Below are positions 15,992 to 25,510 of a DNA stretch of 52,595 bases, one piece after another. Below the pieces are notes generated by a model. It did no database searches. It had not been told where the DNA came from and was given only the letters and a program-made list of their open reading frames with translations. Numbering within the stretch: the stretch's first letter is position 1; each line of letters begins with the position of its first letter. The stretch covers positions 1 to 52,595 of the forward strand of contig CAYWNA010000073.1 in assembly GCA_964459305.1 (NCBI GenBank), read 5' to 3'. The DNA is from CAYWNA01 sp964459305. Lineage in GTDB: Bacteria; Planctomycetota; Planctomycetia; Pirellulales; Pirellulaceae. The translations under genes were made by a program, and so were the position numbers.

Positions 15992-16663
15992 TCAGTCCAG
16001 CAACCGCACCAAACGTTCTCCCTGAAGCAGGTCATCAAGCAGCAGATCAGGATTCTCACTGGCCAACTCGCCCTTTTGATGAAAACCAGTTGCAACTGCT
16101 GCTGCCTTGGCGCTAATCTCGCGAGCACAACGAATATCGAATGGCGTATCGCCAATGACCCATACGCGATCGAGCTGGATATCGTGATTCACCGCAGCCC
16201 GAGCGGCCCGCAGTGCGACCTTCGCCACGTCGCCGCGATCCGTGTGAAGGTCGCCGTAACCGCCGAACGCAAAGTGACGATAGATTCCAAAGTGCTCCAG
16301 TTTGATGCGGGCGCCGTCTTGCGTATTGCCGGTCAACAAGCCCAAAGCCACGTCGTTTCTGGCTGCCAGTTGTTCCAGCAAAGCGATAACGCCCGGCAAC
16401 ACAAATCCATCGAACTGGGGCAACTGTTCAGCGAGGTGACGCGGGTACGCTGCCATGAACCGCCGGTAGTTTTCCTGGGAATCCTCGACGGATCGCGCCA
16501 GGAAGATATCTCGCGCGATGGCACGATCGGTTCGACCGGCAGCGGATATTCTCTCCGTCGCAGGCAGGCCAAACACTTCCGCAAACGCTAGTCTCAAAGC
16601 CTTCAGCCCCGAACCTCGTGTGGCGATCAGCGTGCCGTCTATGTCGAAAAACAGAACGTTCAT
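15992..16663 (-). CDS. HAD-superfamily phosphatase (phosphoglycolate-phosphatase-like)
   Basis: Starting at 16663 (GGAGG upstream) the protein has 223 aa and opens with MNVLFFDIDGTL, the DxDGT nucleophile motif (Asp7, Asp9). GLLTGNTQDG supplies the motif II Thr, and VWVIGDTPFDIRCA the motif IV acidic residues. A helical cap follows the first motif, as in the Gph/beta-phosphoglucomutase class. Ten codons upstream are also open, but the later ATG places motif I at its usual position. It is the first gene of the leftward operon with the LarA-like and enolase-superfamily genes, and probably dephosphorylates a sugar or sugar-acid phosphate. Confidence 0.88.
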   Translation of the reverse strand: MNVLFFDIDGTLIATRGSGLKALRLAFAEVFGLPATERISAAGRTDRAIARDIFLARSVEDSQENYRRFMAAYPRHLAEQLPQFDGFVLPGVIALLEQLAARNDVALGLLTGNTQDGARIKLEHFGIYRHFAFGGYGDLHTDRGDVAKVALRAARAAVNHDIQLDRVWVIGDTPFDIRCAREISAKAAAVATGFHQKGELASENPDLLLDDLLQGERLVRLLD

Positions 16664-16869
16664 GATCCTCCAACCAGAAATCATCCGTTGCACAACGCAT
16701 CAAGATAGCGAGTCATATTGATTTGTGCTATTCGGCGTGCGCTGGTTCTCAAAATTGGGCAGCCTCTTGTCTTTCTCGGTATGAATGAAAGAATGGAAGT
16801 GTATCCAATCTGATTGCCTGCGGATGTCAAAATGACTACAGCTAACAGCCCAGTCACGGAGTTGCAGCT
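16664..16869. promoter_or_regulatory. Divergent promoter region between two carbohydrate operons
   Basis: About 200 AT-richer bases separate the leftward HAD-LarA-enolase operon from the rightward regulator-GH2-kinase-mutase operon. Both promoters should lie here. By eye I did not find a convincing TGGCAC-N5-TTGC sigma-54 element. Confidence 0.5.
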
Positions 16870-18789
16870 TTGAATGTGGACTTATCGAATAGCGATGCTC
16901 ACACCCTCAACATGCTCTCACAGCAGCTTCTGCTACTTGTCGCGGAGCACGAAGACCCGAAGGACTTCGTCGAAGCCGCGCTGCCACCGTTGATGACTGC
17001 CGGCCGCGGCGACTTCATGGCACTGGTGCGTGGCGAGCGAGGAAAATGGCACACGCTGGCGGCGACGGGCTTGGGCAAAGACTCGCCGTTGGAATTATTG
17101 GCGGAAGTTCTGGATCGCGAGGCACCCTGGCAGGATGGCCCGTGGGTGGCCGCGCCCCTACCGCAGCGATCCGCTCCGGGCGAAGTGCTACTGATCCACT
17201 CAACCGCTGGGGCCGATGACGGTTGCGCCGCAACGATGGCGGCTCTGGCAGCCCTGCTGGGTGCTGCGATTGCGACCGTTCGTGACCGTCACCGACAGCA
17301 GCGACGAATTGCCCGTTTGCAGACGGTTCTGGACATCGCCGCCCAGTGGAACCAAACGCAGCACACGCACGATCTTCTCTGTCAGATCGCCGAGGCATCC
17401 ACGGGCCTGTTAGTCGCCGAGCGCGCGAGCATCTTTCTGTGGGACAAGCCGAATAGGACACTAGTGGGGCGTCCCGCGTTAGGCGTGGAAAAAGGAGAAT
17501 TGCGGATCGCGGATGATGTGGGTGTCGTAGGGCAGGTGGTCCATACGGGTCAGGCCCGAAGAGTGGACGCCGACGAAGCGGAAAGCGAGATCGACCACGC
17601 CGTGGGCAAACGGCTCGGTTTTCAAACGCGCAACCTGCTTTGCGTTCCACTGCGATCGCCACGCGGCGAGTTGTTTGGCGCGTTCGAAATGTTGAACAAA
17701 CGCGAAGGCAACTTTACGGAGGACGACGAAGCGGCCTTGACCGAGCTGGCAGCCCACGCGGCCATCGCGTTGGAGAATACGCAGCAATACGAGCAGCTCC
17801 TGAAGGTCCGGCGGCAGATGGCCGATCAGGCTGCCGAGGGCATTCGCCTGATTGGTGAATGTCCCGTGATCGAGGCGCTGCGATCGACGGTGGCTCGAAT
17901 TGCTGACACCGACCTGGCGATTCTGATTCTGGGCGAAAACGGGACCGGCAAAGAGGTCGTCGCCCAGTTGATCCATTACCTGAGCGGCCGGCGCAATGAT
18001 CCATTCGTGGCGGTCAATTGCGCCGCGCTGACCGAAACGCTTTTGGAAAGCGAGCTTTTCGGTCACGAGAAGGGGGCCTTCACGGACGCCCACGAAGCTC
18101 GGCCTGGTAAGTTCGAACTGGCGGCCGGTGGCACATTGCTCTTGGACGAGATAGGTGAAATGAGTCCAAGCGGTCAGGCAAAACTGCTACGGGTCCTAGA
18201 AGAGAAGGTCGTAGTTCGAGTGGGAGGATCCACACCGATTCACACCGACGCGCGTGTTTTCGCCGCCACAAACCAGGATTTGGCGAAGATGGTACGGGAA
18301 AAGCGGTTCCGCGAGGATCTGTTCTTCCGCCTCAACGTCGTGTCGCTCGACTTGCCACCGCTGCGCGAACGCAGTGATGACGTCCTCTTGCTAGCCGAGC
18401 ATTTTCTGCAAAATTTCTGCGCCAAGGCTCGCCGGAAGATACCCAAGTTCACGGCCGCGGCGCGCAAACGGTTGTTGGCGCATCCATGGCCGGGCAATGT
18501 TCGCGAACTGCGGAACCTGATGGAACGACTCGCTTACCTGTCACAAGGCGACAAGATTGACGCCGACGAACTCGCGTTCATTCTGGCACCGGATGCTCAG
18601 TCGCAGGCCGTCTTTTCCCTCGATCTGCCGCTGAACGATGCGACTCGCCGATTTCAGGTCGAGTACATCGGCAAACACATCGAAGCGGTTCGCGGCAACA
18701 TGACCGATGCCGCCGGCAGGCTTGGCTTGCACCGATCGAATCTGTACCGCAAAATGCGGCAATTGGGGATGAAGACAAGCGACGAGTGA
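16870..18789 (+). CDS. Sigma-54-dependent transcriptional activator, GAF-AAA+-Fis
   Basis: This 639-aa bacterial enhancer-binding protein appears to start at TTG (16870), with GGAG eight bases upstream. Residues about 150-305 are a GAF sensor domain, preceded by a less clear N-terminal sensor-like domain. The AAA+ domain has Walker A GENGTGKE (355-362), the sigma-54 contact loop GAFTDA (402-407, a variant of GAFTGA), Walker B LLLDEIGE (423-430), and the REDLFFRLNV arginine-finger region (481-490). A Fis-type helix-turn-helix (DAAGRLGLHRSNLYRKMRQ, about 613-631) binds DNA. There is no receiver domain, so a small molecule or partner probably triggers GAF. It is followed after 71 bases by the GH2-like gene and is a candidate regulator of both divergent operons. 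Confidence 0.93.
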   Translation: MNVDLSNSDAHTLNMLSQQLLLLVAEHEDPKDFVEAALPPLMTAGRGDFMALVRGERGKWHTLAATGLGKDSPLELLAEVLDREAPWQDGPWVAAPLPQRSAPGEVLLIHSTAGADDGCAATMAALAALLGAAIATVRDRHRQQRRIARLQTVLDIAAQWNQTQHTHDLLCQIAEASTGLLVAERASIFLWDKPNRTLVGRPALGVEKGELRIADDVGVVGQVVHTGQARRVDADEAESEIDHAVGKRLGFQTRNLLCVPLRSPRGELFGAFEMLNKREGNFTEDDEAALTELAAHAAIALENTQQYEQLLKVRRQMADQAAEGIRLIGECPVIEALRSTVARIADTDLAILILGENGTGKEVVAQLIHYLSGRRNDPFVAVNCAALTETLLESELFGHEKGAFTDAHEARPGKFELAAGGTLLLDEIGEMSPSGQAKLLRVLEEKVVVRVGGSTPIHTDARVFAATNQDLAKMVREKRFREDLFFRLNVVSLDLPPLRERSDDVLLLAEHFLQNFCAKARRKIPKFTAAARKRLLAHPWPGNVRELRNLMERLAYLSQGDKIDADELAFILAPDAQSQAVFSLDLPLNDATRRFQVEYIGKHIEAVRGNMTDAAGRLGLHRSNLYRKMRQLGMKTSDE

Positions 18790-18860
18790 CGACCACCTCT
18801 CGTACCCTGATACAATCCCGCCATCGAACACCCACCTGCTAGACGTCAGGAGCAAAACGC

Positions 18861-21800
18861 ATGAGCACAAAGCGACTTCTTCTGCTCTCACTGTTTTTCG
18901 TGCCCGTCAACCTCAATGCGGCCGACTATGTTTGGATTGAGGGCGAGGCCCCGTCGACAACACCGAGGCTCAAGCAAGTGGAGGGCATCGAGAACCTGTC
19001 TCGCGAGAACGGCTTTGGATATGACGCTTGGGGGCGTACCTGGATCATCTCCGGCGACAAGATGTTGCACGTGGCTCTGCAAAGCGGCGAAGTCGATAAA
19101 TTCATGCCGGAGGACGGCATGGTTTTTGGCTACGACTTCGAAATCGTCAAGGCCGGAAGGCACAACATCTGGGCTCGGATCGGCTACGAATGGATACGCA
19201 ACGATTTCGATTGGCGCGTCGACGACGGGCCATGGCAGACGTGTTCGCGGAACACGCCCACCACAAACATCCAACCCATTCAGACCTGGAATGAACTGGC
19301 CTGGATCAAGCTGGGCCAGCCGGATCTCCGGCCGGGCAAGCATCGCTTCGAGACGCGCCACTACGCCTACAAGGAGAAGGACAAGCGGGGCAACGAGCGC
19401 ACGGCTCGCATCCTACACATGCTGGATGCCGTGTGTATCACTCCCGATGCCTTCTACCCCAATGGCAAATGGAGGCCGGACGCAGACCATCAATCCGAGG
19501 AAGACCAACAGGCCGCCGCTCACGTTTTCACCGTAAACGGCGGCGATGGCTCCGCCGAGCGTGTCGAGACGGTCTTGGACGGCTGGTGGACCACCGCAGC
19601 CTGGGATGAGGACGATTTGATCGATCAAAGCCGCCTGCAACCGACCATGGAGCTGCCGGACCTGGATTCTCTCGCTTGGTACGGATACAAGGTTCCGGAC
19701 GACCGTGATGCTCAGCGACCGGAGATGAGCTTCTCGCACCGCTACCTGGTGCACACGCGGCTCGACGTTCCCGCGAAATTCGATGGTCGCGGCTTCTACC
19801 TCGATTTTCAGAACTTCAATCTGACCGCCAGCGTATTCGTCAACGGCCAGTTCTGTGGATTCTCCAAAGCTCACTCGACCAGTTGGCAATGTGACATCAG
19901 CCGGGCCGTGCGGCCGGGACAGATGAACGAATTGGTGGTCGTTTTCAAGGATGCCTACTACGGGTTGAGCACCAAGCATGCCGAAGGTACCGCCAAGGAT
20001 CGCGGTCCCCGGCACTTCTGGAACCTGCCTCGCCCAGTGGTTTCCCACATGTCCGGCGGCCAGTACCTGGACATGCCCACGGCCTGGGATACGCGCACCG
20101 GCATCCTGGAACCCGTCACGCTTATCGTGACGGGGCCGGCTTATACGGCGAACGTATTCTGCGAACCATCGGTCGAAAGGAAGCAACTGGGGCTGGAAAT
20201 CAGCTTACTCAACCCTGGCAGCAAGCCGGTGACGCTGCAAGTTGAAAACGAAGTCGTGCCCTGGAATCAAGGGACGGGCGGCGCCGCCGAGAAGACGTTC
20301 AGTTCGAAATCCGTGACCCTGAGCCCGCGAGAGACCAAGTCCGTTAAGTTCACCGAAGGCTGGTCCAAGCCTGTGCTTTGGTGGCCGGATCGCCCGCACC
20401 TGTACTGGGCGGTCACTCGGCTGAAACGCGATGGCAAGGTGATCGACGTCAAGAGGACGCGATTCGGCTTCCGTGAATGGAAATGGGACAGCCATCTGTT
20501 CACCTTGAACGGTGTGAAATGGCAAATGTGGGCCGACACCAACTACACCAACAGCCCGCAGAAGTTCCTCGATCTGTGCAGGACCAGCCACATGAATCAG
20601 ATGCGTTACTGGCGCCAGGGCATGTGGGGCGGGATGACTCGACGCGAGGTGTTGGACTATTTCGACGAGGTGGGGATGCTGGTCCGCAGCTCGGGCGTGT
20701 TCGACGGGCAACAGGCAAACTACGGCGGTGGATTACGCGTGCCGGATACGAGCAAACCGAAAGACGAGCGAGGCCGCTACCCGCTGAAGGCCAAACCGGA
20801 ATTGTTCGACAACTGGAAACGTCAGATGACGGCTTGGGTGCGAGAGGAACGCAACCACCCGTGCATCTACGTCTGGTCGATCGAAAACGAAATTAGCTAT
20901 ATTAACGTGAACAATTTGGGCCAGTACCGCGAAGTCGAACCGGCGATTCGCGATGCAGCCGAACATGTCATGCGTCTGGATCCCACCCGACCGGCAATGG
21001 TCGACGGCGGGAATGCTCTGCGCGACGAATCCCTGCCGGTCAACGGAGCGCACTACACGGAGTTCATGGGTGTCAGCTTCCGCGACTTCCCAGACGCAGC
21101 GTACACGCGCGATCACTTCTACAACACGCTACAGCGCGACGCCTGGCGCATGGTGCCCGACCGGCCGATCATGAAAGGCGAAATCTATTTTGCCAACGGC
21201 TACCCGCCAGAGCGGTTCGCCACGATCGGCGGCGACCGCTGCTTTGTCGGTATCGGCCAAACTATGGAGGCGCGTGGTCTATGGGGAAAAATGCTGTCGG
21301 AGGGCTACCGATGGGCCGAGGTCGCCAGTTGGCATTTCTGGATGACTAATAGCCAGCGTCAATACTACAACAGCTGGAGTCCCACAGCCGTCCTCTGCCG
21401 CCAGTGGAACTGGACGTTCGGGGCCGGCCGAAAAGTGGATCGTCGGCTGAAGCTCTTCAATAGCACTCGTCATGCCGACCCGATCGACGTGAACTGGCAA
21501 GTGATCGTTGGCGGGAAACAGGTGGCCGGCCAATCGAGACGGTTCCAGGTACCGCCGGGCGAGGCCCAAGAGTTCGACATCAGCTTCACGACGCCTATCG
21601 TGTCTGATCGGACCGAAGGTGAGTTCGTCATCATCGCCAGACGGAACAGCGAGGAGACGTTTCGCGATGCCAGACCCATGGCGGTGATCGTGCCGAACCG
21701 AATACCGAGGCCGAAATTATCCAAGGAGCAACTGGCCGTCTTCGATCCCTATGGAAGCGTGAAAGCCTACTTAAGCCGGCGTGGTATCGCGTTTACGGAG

Positions 21801-24068
21801 ATGGCAGCCGCGGAGCAGGTTCCGGACGATGCTCAAGTGATCGTACTTGGAAAAAACGCTGTTCTAGAAGATAAAGCCGCAGATCCCTTCTGCTACCGGA
21901 TGGCGTTGGAGGGGCGCAGAGTGATCGTATTGGATCAAACGCATCCGCTGCACTATCAAGCCGTCCCAGCGGACATCATGCCGACTGCCTTTGTTGGCCG
22001 CATGGGATTCAGCGAGGACTTGAGCCATCCGATCTTTCGCGGGCTGAAACAAGCCGACTTCTTCACTTGGGGCAACGATCACGTTCTGTACCGCAACGTG
22101 TATCGGAAGGGTACGAGAGGCGGTCGTAGTCTTTTGCAGTGCGACGATCGTCTGAGTTACACAGCCTTGGTCGAATCCCAAGTGGGCGACGGTCTGCTGC
22201 TGATGAGTCAATTGGCCATTGGCGACAAAATCGAGAAGCTCGGTATCGCGCAGGCCGTTTTCAGCAATATGCTGAACTACGCGGCCCGCTACGTGCCGGT
22301 GCGCAAGAATACGTTGGTTGCGATGTCGCCGTCTAGTCTGAAGGCCCGGTTGCTCGCGGAACTGAACGTGAAACAGGAGTTGGTTTCATCGCCGCTGGAC
22401 GCCCTTCAGGCCGACGCCATTGCCGTTGTCGACGCATCACCGGATAATCTGCGACTCCTCGCTCAGCACAAACCTCAGATCGACGCGTTCTGCAACCGCG
22501 GCGGTTGGCTGATGCTGTGGGGACTCACGCCCGACGGATTGGCCGACTTCAACCATATCGTGGACCACGGACACGTCATTCGTCCGTTCCAGATGGAGCG
22601 GGTGCTGCTGGCGATGCCTCAAGATCCTCTCACGGCCGGTCTCACTTTGCGAGACACAGTCATGGACACCGGCGAGAAGATGTTCGGATGGATGGCGCTG
22701 AAATGGCCCGATGAAGAGGCGTTCGGCTACATCGTTGATCACACCGACATCGCCCCCTTCGCCGAATTGCCGACGCCCGAAGCGCTGGGTAAAGAGCCTG
22801 GGAGAGCCGAGAAAGGCAGCGATCACTGGCCGGCCAATCTGGTCAACGGATTCACGGCCGACGACACGTGGCGGCTTACCTATACTGTCATCATGGATGC
22901 CGGCCACAAGACGAAATGGACCATGGAACTGCCCAAGGAGGAGGAGTTGGTCAGCCTGAAGATCAAGATCAACCAGATCTACCACAAGATCACAAAGATC
23001 AACTTCTATGTCGACGACGACCCCGAACCCGTGGTTGCCGAGCTTCGACCAGAAGGCACCATCCAAGAGGTGGCATTGGCCGGGAAGAAGGGCAAGCGAA
23101 TCACATTCGAAATTGCTGACTGGGAAGAGACCGGCAGGCAGAACGTAGTGGGGATCGACAACTTCTGGCTCTATGTCAAACGCGACGACAGCTATCTCAA
23201 ACGCGTCCGGCCGCTGCTGAACATCGGCGGGCTAGTGCGATACGACAAAGGCACGGGCGGCATCGTGCTCAATCAGCTGAACCTACTGGAGCAGGAAAAG
23301 CTGCCGTTGAACAAGGTGAAGAAGGCTAATATCACCAAAGCCCTCCTCGCCAATATGGGCGCGGTTTTTGCCGGCACGAAGACAATTATTGCCGGCTCCG
23401 GCCTGCGCTACGAACCGATCCGCATTCCGGACGCCAAGTACAACGCCTATGTCAATCGCCAAGGCCGACCTCGCTGGTTTTCAGGTCCCGGCGACGTCAG
23501 TGCCATCCCCGTTGGCGAACAAACCTATGGTAACGTGGACTACCTGCTATCCGACTTTTCGACCTCACCGGTGCCAACGGTGCTGATGCTGAAGGGACAC
23601 GGCAGCGAGGTGCAAGAAAGCTCGATCAACGACATCGCGGTGAACAAAAAGGCCGACGCGTTGTTCTTCCTCCACACGTTCAACCGAAGCCGCAGCATCG
23701 GCGGCTGGGAACGCAAGTACCAGGACGCGCTTCGCCGTGGCCGCACACCACCGGAACCGCCAACGTTGTTCCAGTACGTGGTGCACTACACTGATGGCGA
23801 GTCGGCCGCCGTCCCCGTACATTGGCAAGACGCGATCGATCACTGGGTCAACGCAACGCCTAGAGCCTTGCCGCACGCGGCAGTGGCATGGACACATGCG
23901 TTGGAAAACAGCGATGCAAACGAGAAGGCCGTGGTCTACTCGATGCAATGGAATAACCCAAGGCCCGACGCAACGATCAAGAACCTTGACATCGTTTACG
24001 GTCCCGACGGCAACAAATGGGGTGCCCCCGCCGTATTCGCCATCACCGCCGCGGAAGCGATGAAGTAG
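18861..24068 (+). CDS. Very large exported GH2-like glycoside hydrolase
   Basis: This 1735-aa protein has a signal peptide (LLLLSLFFVPVNLNA, cleaved near residue 20-21). Residues about 22-200 form a carbohydrate-binding beta-sandwich. About 280-540 resemble the GH2 sugar-binding and immunoglobulin domains (RYLVHTRLDVP; VFVNGQFCG; VLWWPDRPHLYW). A TIM barrel follows, with the acid/base Glu677 in NHPCIYVWSIENE and the probable nucleophile Glu774 in RPIMKGEIYF. The long C-terminal half contains a GATase-like/trimerisation-like domain (about 940-1150) and a beta-sandwich (KWTMELPKEEE... region, about 1300-1450). It is nearly twice the length of ordinary GH2 enzymes. The FGGY kinase starts five bases after it. 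Specificity (galactosidase, mannosidase, glucuronidase) is not determined. Confidence 0.85.
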   Translation: MSTKRLLLLSLFFVPVNLNAADYVWIEGEAPSTTPRLKQVEGIENLSRENGFGYDAWGRTWIISGDKMLHVALQSGEVDKFMPEDGMVFGYDFEIVKAGRHNIWARIGYEWIRNDFDWRVDDGPWQTCSRNTPTTNIQPIQTWNELAWIKLGQPDLRPGKHRFETRHYAYKEKDKRGNERTARILHMLDAVCITPDAFYPNGKWRPDADHQSEEDQQAAAHVFTVNGGDGSAERVETVLDGWWTTAAWDEDDLIDQSRLQPTMELPDLDSLAWYGYKVPDDRDAQRPEMSFSHRYLVHTRLDVPAKFDGRGFYLDFQNFNLTASVFVNGQFCGFSKAHSTSWQCDISRAVRPGQMNELVVVFKDAYYGLSTKHAEGTAKDRGPRHFWNLPRPVVSHMSGGQYLDMPTAWDTRTGILEPVTLIVTGPAYTANVFCEPSVERKQLGLEISLLNPGSKPVTLQVENEVVPWNQGTGGAAEKTFSSKSVTLSPRETKSVKFTEGWSKPVLWWPDRPHLYWAVTRLKRDGKVIDVKRTRFGFREWKWDSHLFTLNGVKWQMWADTNYTNSPQKFLDLCRTSHMNQMRYWRQGMWGGMTRREVLDYFDEVGMLVRSSGVFDGQQANYGGGLRVPDTSKPKDERGRYPLKAKPELFDNWKRQMTAWVREERNHPCIYVWSIENEISYINVNNLGQYREVEPAIRDAAEHVMRLDPTRPAMVDGGNALRDESLPVNGAHYTEFMGVSFRDFPDAAYTRDHFYNTLQRDAWRMVPDRPIMKGEIYFANGYPPERFATIGGDRCFVGIGQTMEARGLWGKMLSEGYRWAEVASWHFWMTNSQRQYYNSWSPTAVLCRQWNWTFGAGRKVDRRLKLFNSTRHADPIDVNWQVIVGGKQVAGQSRRFQVPPGEAQEFDISFTTPIVSDRTEGEFVIIARRNSEETFRDARPMAVIVPNRIPRPKLSKEQLAVFDPYGSVKAYLSRRGIAFTEMAAAEQVPDDAQVIVLGKNAVLEDKAADPFCYRMALEGRRVIVLDQTHPLHYQAVPADIMPTAFVGRMGFSEDLSHPIFRGLKQADFFTWGNDHVLYRNVYRKGTRGGRSLLQCDDRLSYTALVESQVGDGLLLMSQLAIGDKIEKLGIAQAVFSNMLNYAARYVPVRKNTLVAMSPSSLKARLLAELNVKQELVSSPLDALQADAIAVVDASPDNLRLLAQHKPQIDAFCNRGGWLMLWGLTPDGLADFNHIVDHGHVIRPFQMERVLLAMPQDPLTAGLTLRDTVMDTGEKMFGWMALKWPDEEAFGYIVDHTDIAPFAELPTPEALGKEPGRAEKGSDHWPANLVNGFTADDTWRLTYTVIMDAGHKTKWTMELPKEEELVSLKIKINQIYHKITKINFYVDDDPEPVVAELRPEGTIQEVALAGKKGKRITFEIADWEETGRQNVVGIDNFWLYVKRDDSYLKRVRPLLNIGGLVRYDKGTGGIVLNQLNLLEQEKLPLNKVKKANITKALLANMGAVFAGTKTIIAGSGLRYEPIRIPDAKYNAYVNRQGRPRWFSGPGDVSAIPVGEQTYGNVDYLLSDFSTSPVPTVLMLKGHGSEVQESSINDIAVNKKADALFFLHTFNRSRSIGGWERKYQDALRRGRTPPEPPTLFQYVVHYTDGESAAVPVHWQDAIDHWVNATPRALPHAAVAWTHALENSDANEKAVVYSMQWNNPRPDATIKNLDIVYGPDGNKWGAPAVFAITAAEAMK

Positions 24069-24073
24069 GTAAA

Positions 24074-25510
24074 ATGCTCGCGATAGGACTGGATATGGGC
24101 ACCGGCGGTGCACGCGCGGTGGCCGTCGATCTTGACGGACGAATCGTCGCTGAAGGTCGGGTCGAATTGCCGCCGGAAGCCACGAGGGTCGATGGGCCTC
24201 GCACCGAACAGGATCCGCAGGCGTGGAGCGTGGCTTCCCAGTCGGCATTGCGGCAGTTGACGGACAGCCTGCCGCGCACGTGCCAAATTGTCGGCGTCGC
24301 GGTTGATGCCACCTCGGGCACGTTTCTGTTAGCAGACCACGATGGTGCTCCGTTGACGCCCGGCCTGATGTACAACGATTTGCGTGCTGCGGAGGAGTCT
24401 CCAGAGGCCGCCGACGCGTTACGCCCAGACCTGGCTCCCTACGGCATTCAGATTGCCGCTGCCTTCGCCCTACCCAAGATCGTACATTTGGCTCGCCACG
24501 AGCCCGGTCTATTTCGCCGTTGCCGGCGCATCGTTCATCAGACGGACTGGATCGTCGGCACGCTGTGCGGCCGGTACGATGTGACCGATATTTCGACGGC
24601 CCTGAAGACCGGAGCCGATCCCGGAAGACTTGTGTGGCCGGCCGCCATCGATCAGCGTCTTGACGTTTCTTGCGAACTTCTGCCGGGAATCGTCCTGCCT
24701 GGCACACAAATCGGCGAAGTGACGGCGGACGCCGCCCACGCGACAGGGCTGCCCACCGGGACGCCGGTCGTGGCTGGTTGTACCGACGGGACGGCCGGAT
24801 GCCTGGCCTCAGGAGCCAGCCGCTTCGGTGATCTAAACGTAACGCTCGGCACGACGCTTGTTTTCAAAGCAGTGACTGTCCAACCGCTGATCGATCCGAT
24901 CGGAGCGGTATATAATCACCGCCACCCGGGCGGAGGCTATTTGCCCGGTGCCGCGTCCAGCACAGGCTGCGATTGGATCAGCAAGTCCTTTCCGGGCGCA
25001 GACCTAGATGCACTTGGCCAGAGTGCAAGTGACTTGCTGCCGGCGGGCCGCATCGCCTACCCCCTGGCAAAGACCGGCGAGCGGTTTCCCTTTGCCTGTG
25101 AAACCGCGAGTGGTTTTGGGCTGGACGAAATTGAAGATGGGGCTTTGCGGTTCGCCACGGGTATGGAAGGTGTGGCCTTGTTGGAGCGAATGGGCATCGA
25201 GCGACTGGAAAGTCTGGGACTGGAAGTCGGCCCCACGATCTATGCGACGGGAGGTGGAGCGAGCAGCGAAACGTGGCTGAAGATCCGGGCTTCGGTGAGT
25301 CGCCGGACGTATTCGGTTCCTGCACGCCCAGAATGCGCACTCGGCGCCGCGGTATTGGCTGCGATGCCGCACATGGGCAGTTGCGAGGCGGCCATCCAAG
25401 CAATCGTGCGGCCCGGTCACTGCGTCGAGCCGGACGAGCAACTGGCGGCCGCTTACGACTGCGCGTACGAACAGTTTCAGGAAGCCCTGCGCCGGCGAGG
25501 TTACCTGTGA
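24074..25510 (+). CDS. FGGY-family carbohydrate kinase (xylulokinase-like)
   Basis: This 478-aa ATP-dependent sugar kinase opens with MLAIGLDMGTGGARAVAVDLDG, the phosphate-1 loop. It has ATSGTFLLAD (79-88), HQTDWIVGTLCG (155-166), the catalytic GCTDGTAGCLASGA (Asp238 as the base), TLGTTLVFKA, and the C-terminal adenosine-binding YATGGGASSETWLKI. The ATG lies five bases after the GH2-like stop (GTAGGT upstream), and the stop overlaps the GTG start of the next gene by four bases. It probably phosphorylates a sugar or polyol released from the glycan handled by this operon; xylulose, ribulose, fuculose and rhamnulose are all possible for the family. Confidence 0.9.
   Translation: MLAIGLDMGTGGARAVAVDLDGRIVAEGRVELPPEATRVDGPRTEQDPQAWSVASQSALRQLTDSLPRTCQIVGVAVDATSGTFLLADHDGAPLTPGLMYNDLRAAEESPEAADALRPDLAPYGIQIAAAFALPKIVHLARHEPGLFRRCRRIVHQTDWIVGTLCGRYDVTDISTALKTGADPGRLVWPAAIDQRLDVSCELLPGIVLPGTQIGEVTADAAHATGLPTGTPVVAGCTDGTAGCLASGASRFGDLNVTLGTTLVFKAVTVQPLIDPIGAVYNHRHPGGGYLPGAASSTGCDWISKSFPGADLDALGQSASDLLPAGRIAYPLAKTGERFPFACETASGFGLDEIEDGALRFATGMEGVALLERMGIERLESLGLEVGPTIYATGGGASSETWLKIRASVSRRTYSVPARPECALGAAVLAAMPHMGSCEAAIQAIVRPGHCVEPDEQLAAAYDCAYEQFQEALRRRGYL

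Noticed and set aside
16664..16869. Sigma-54 promoter in the divergent region
   Set aside because: I looked for TGGCAC-N5-TTGC and found no acceptable match by eye on either strand; a matrix scan would be decisive.
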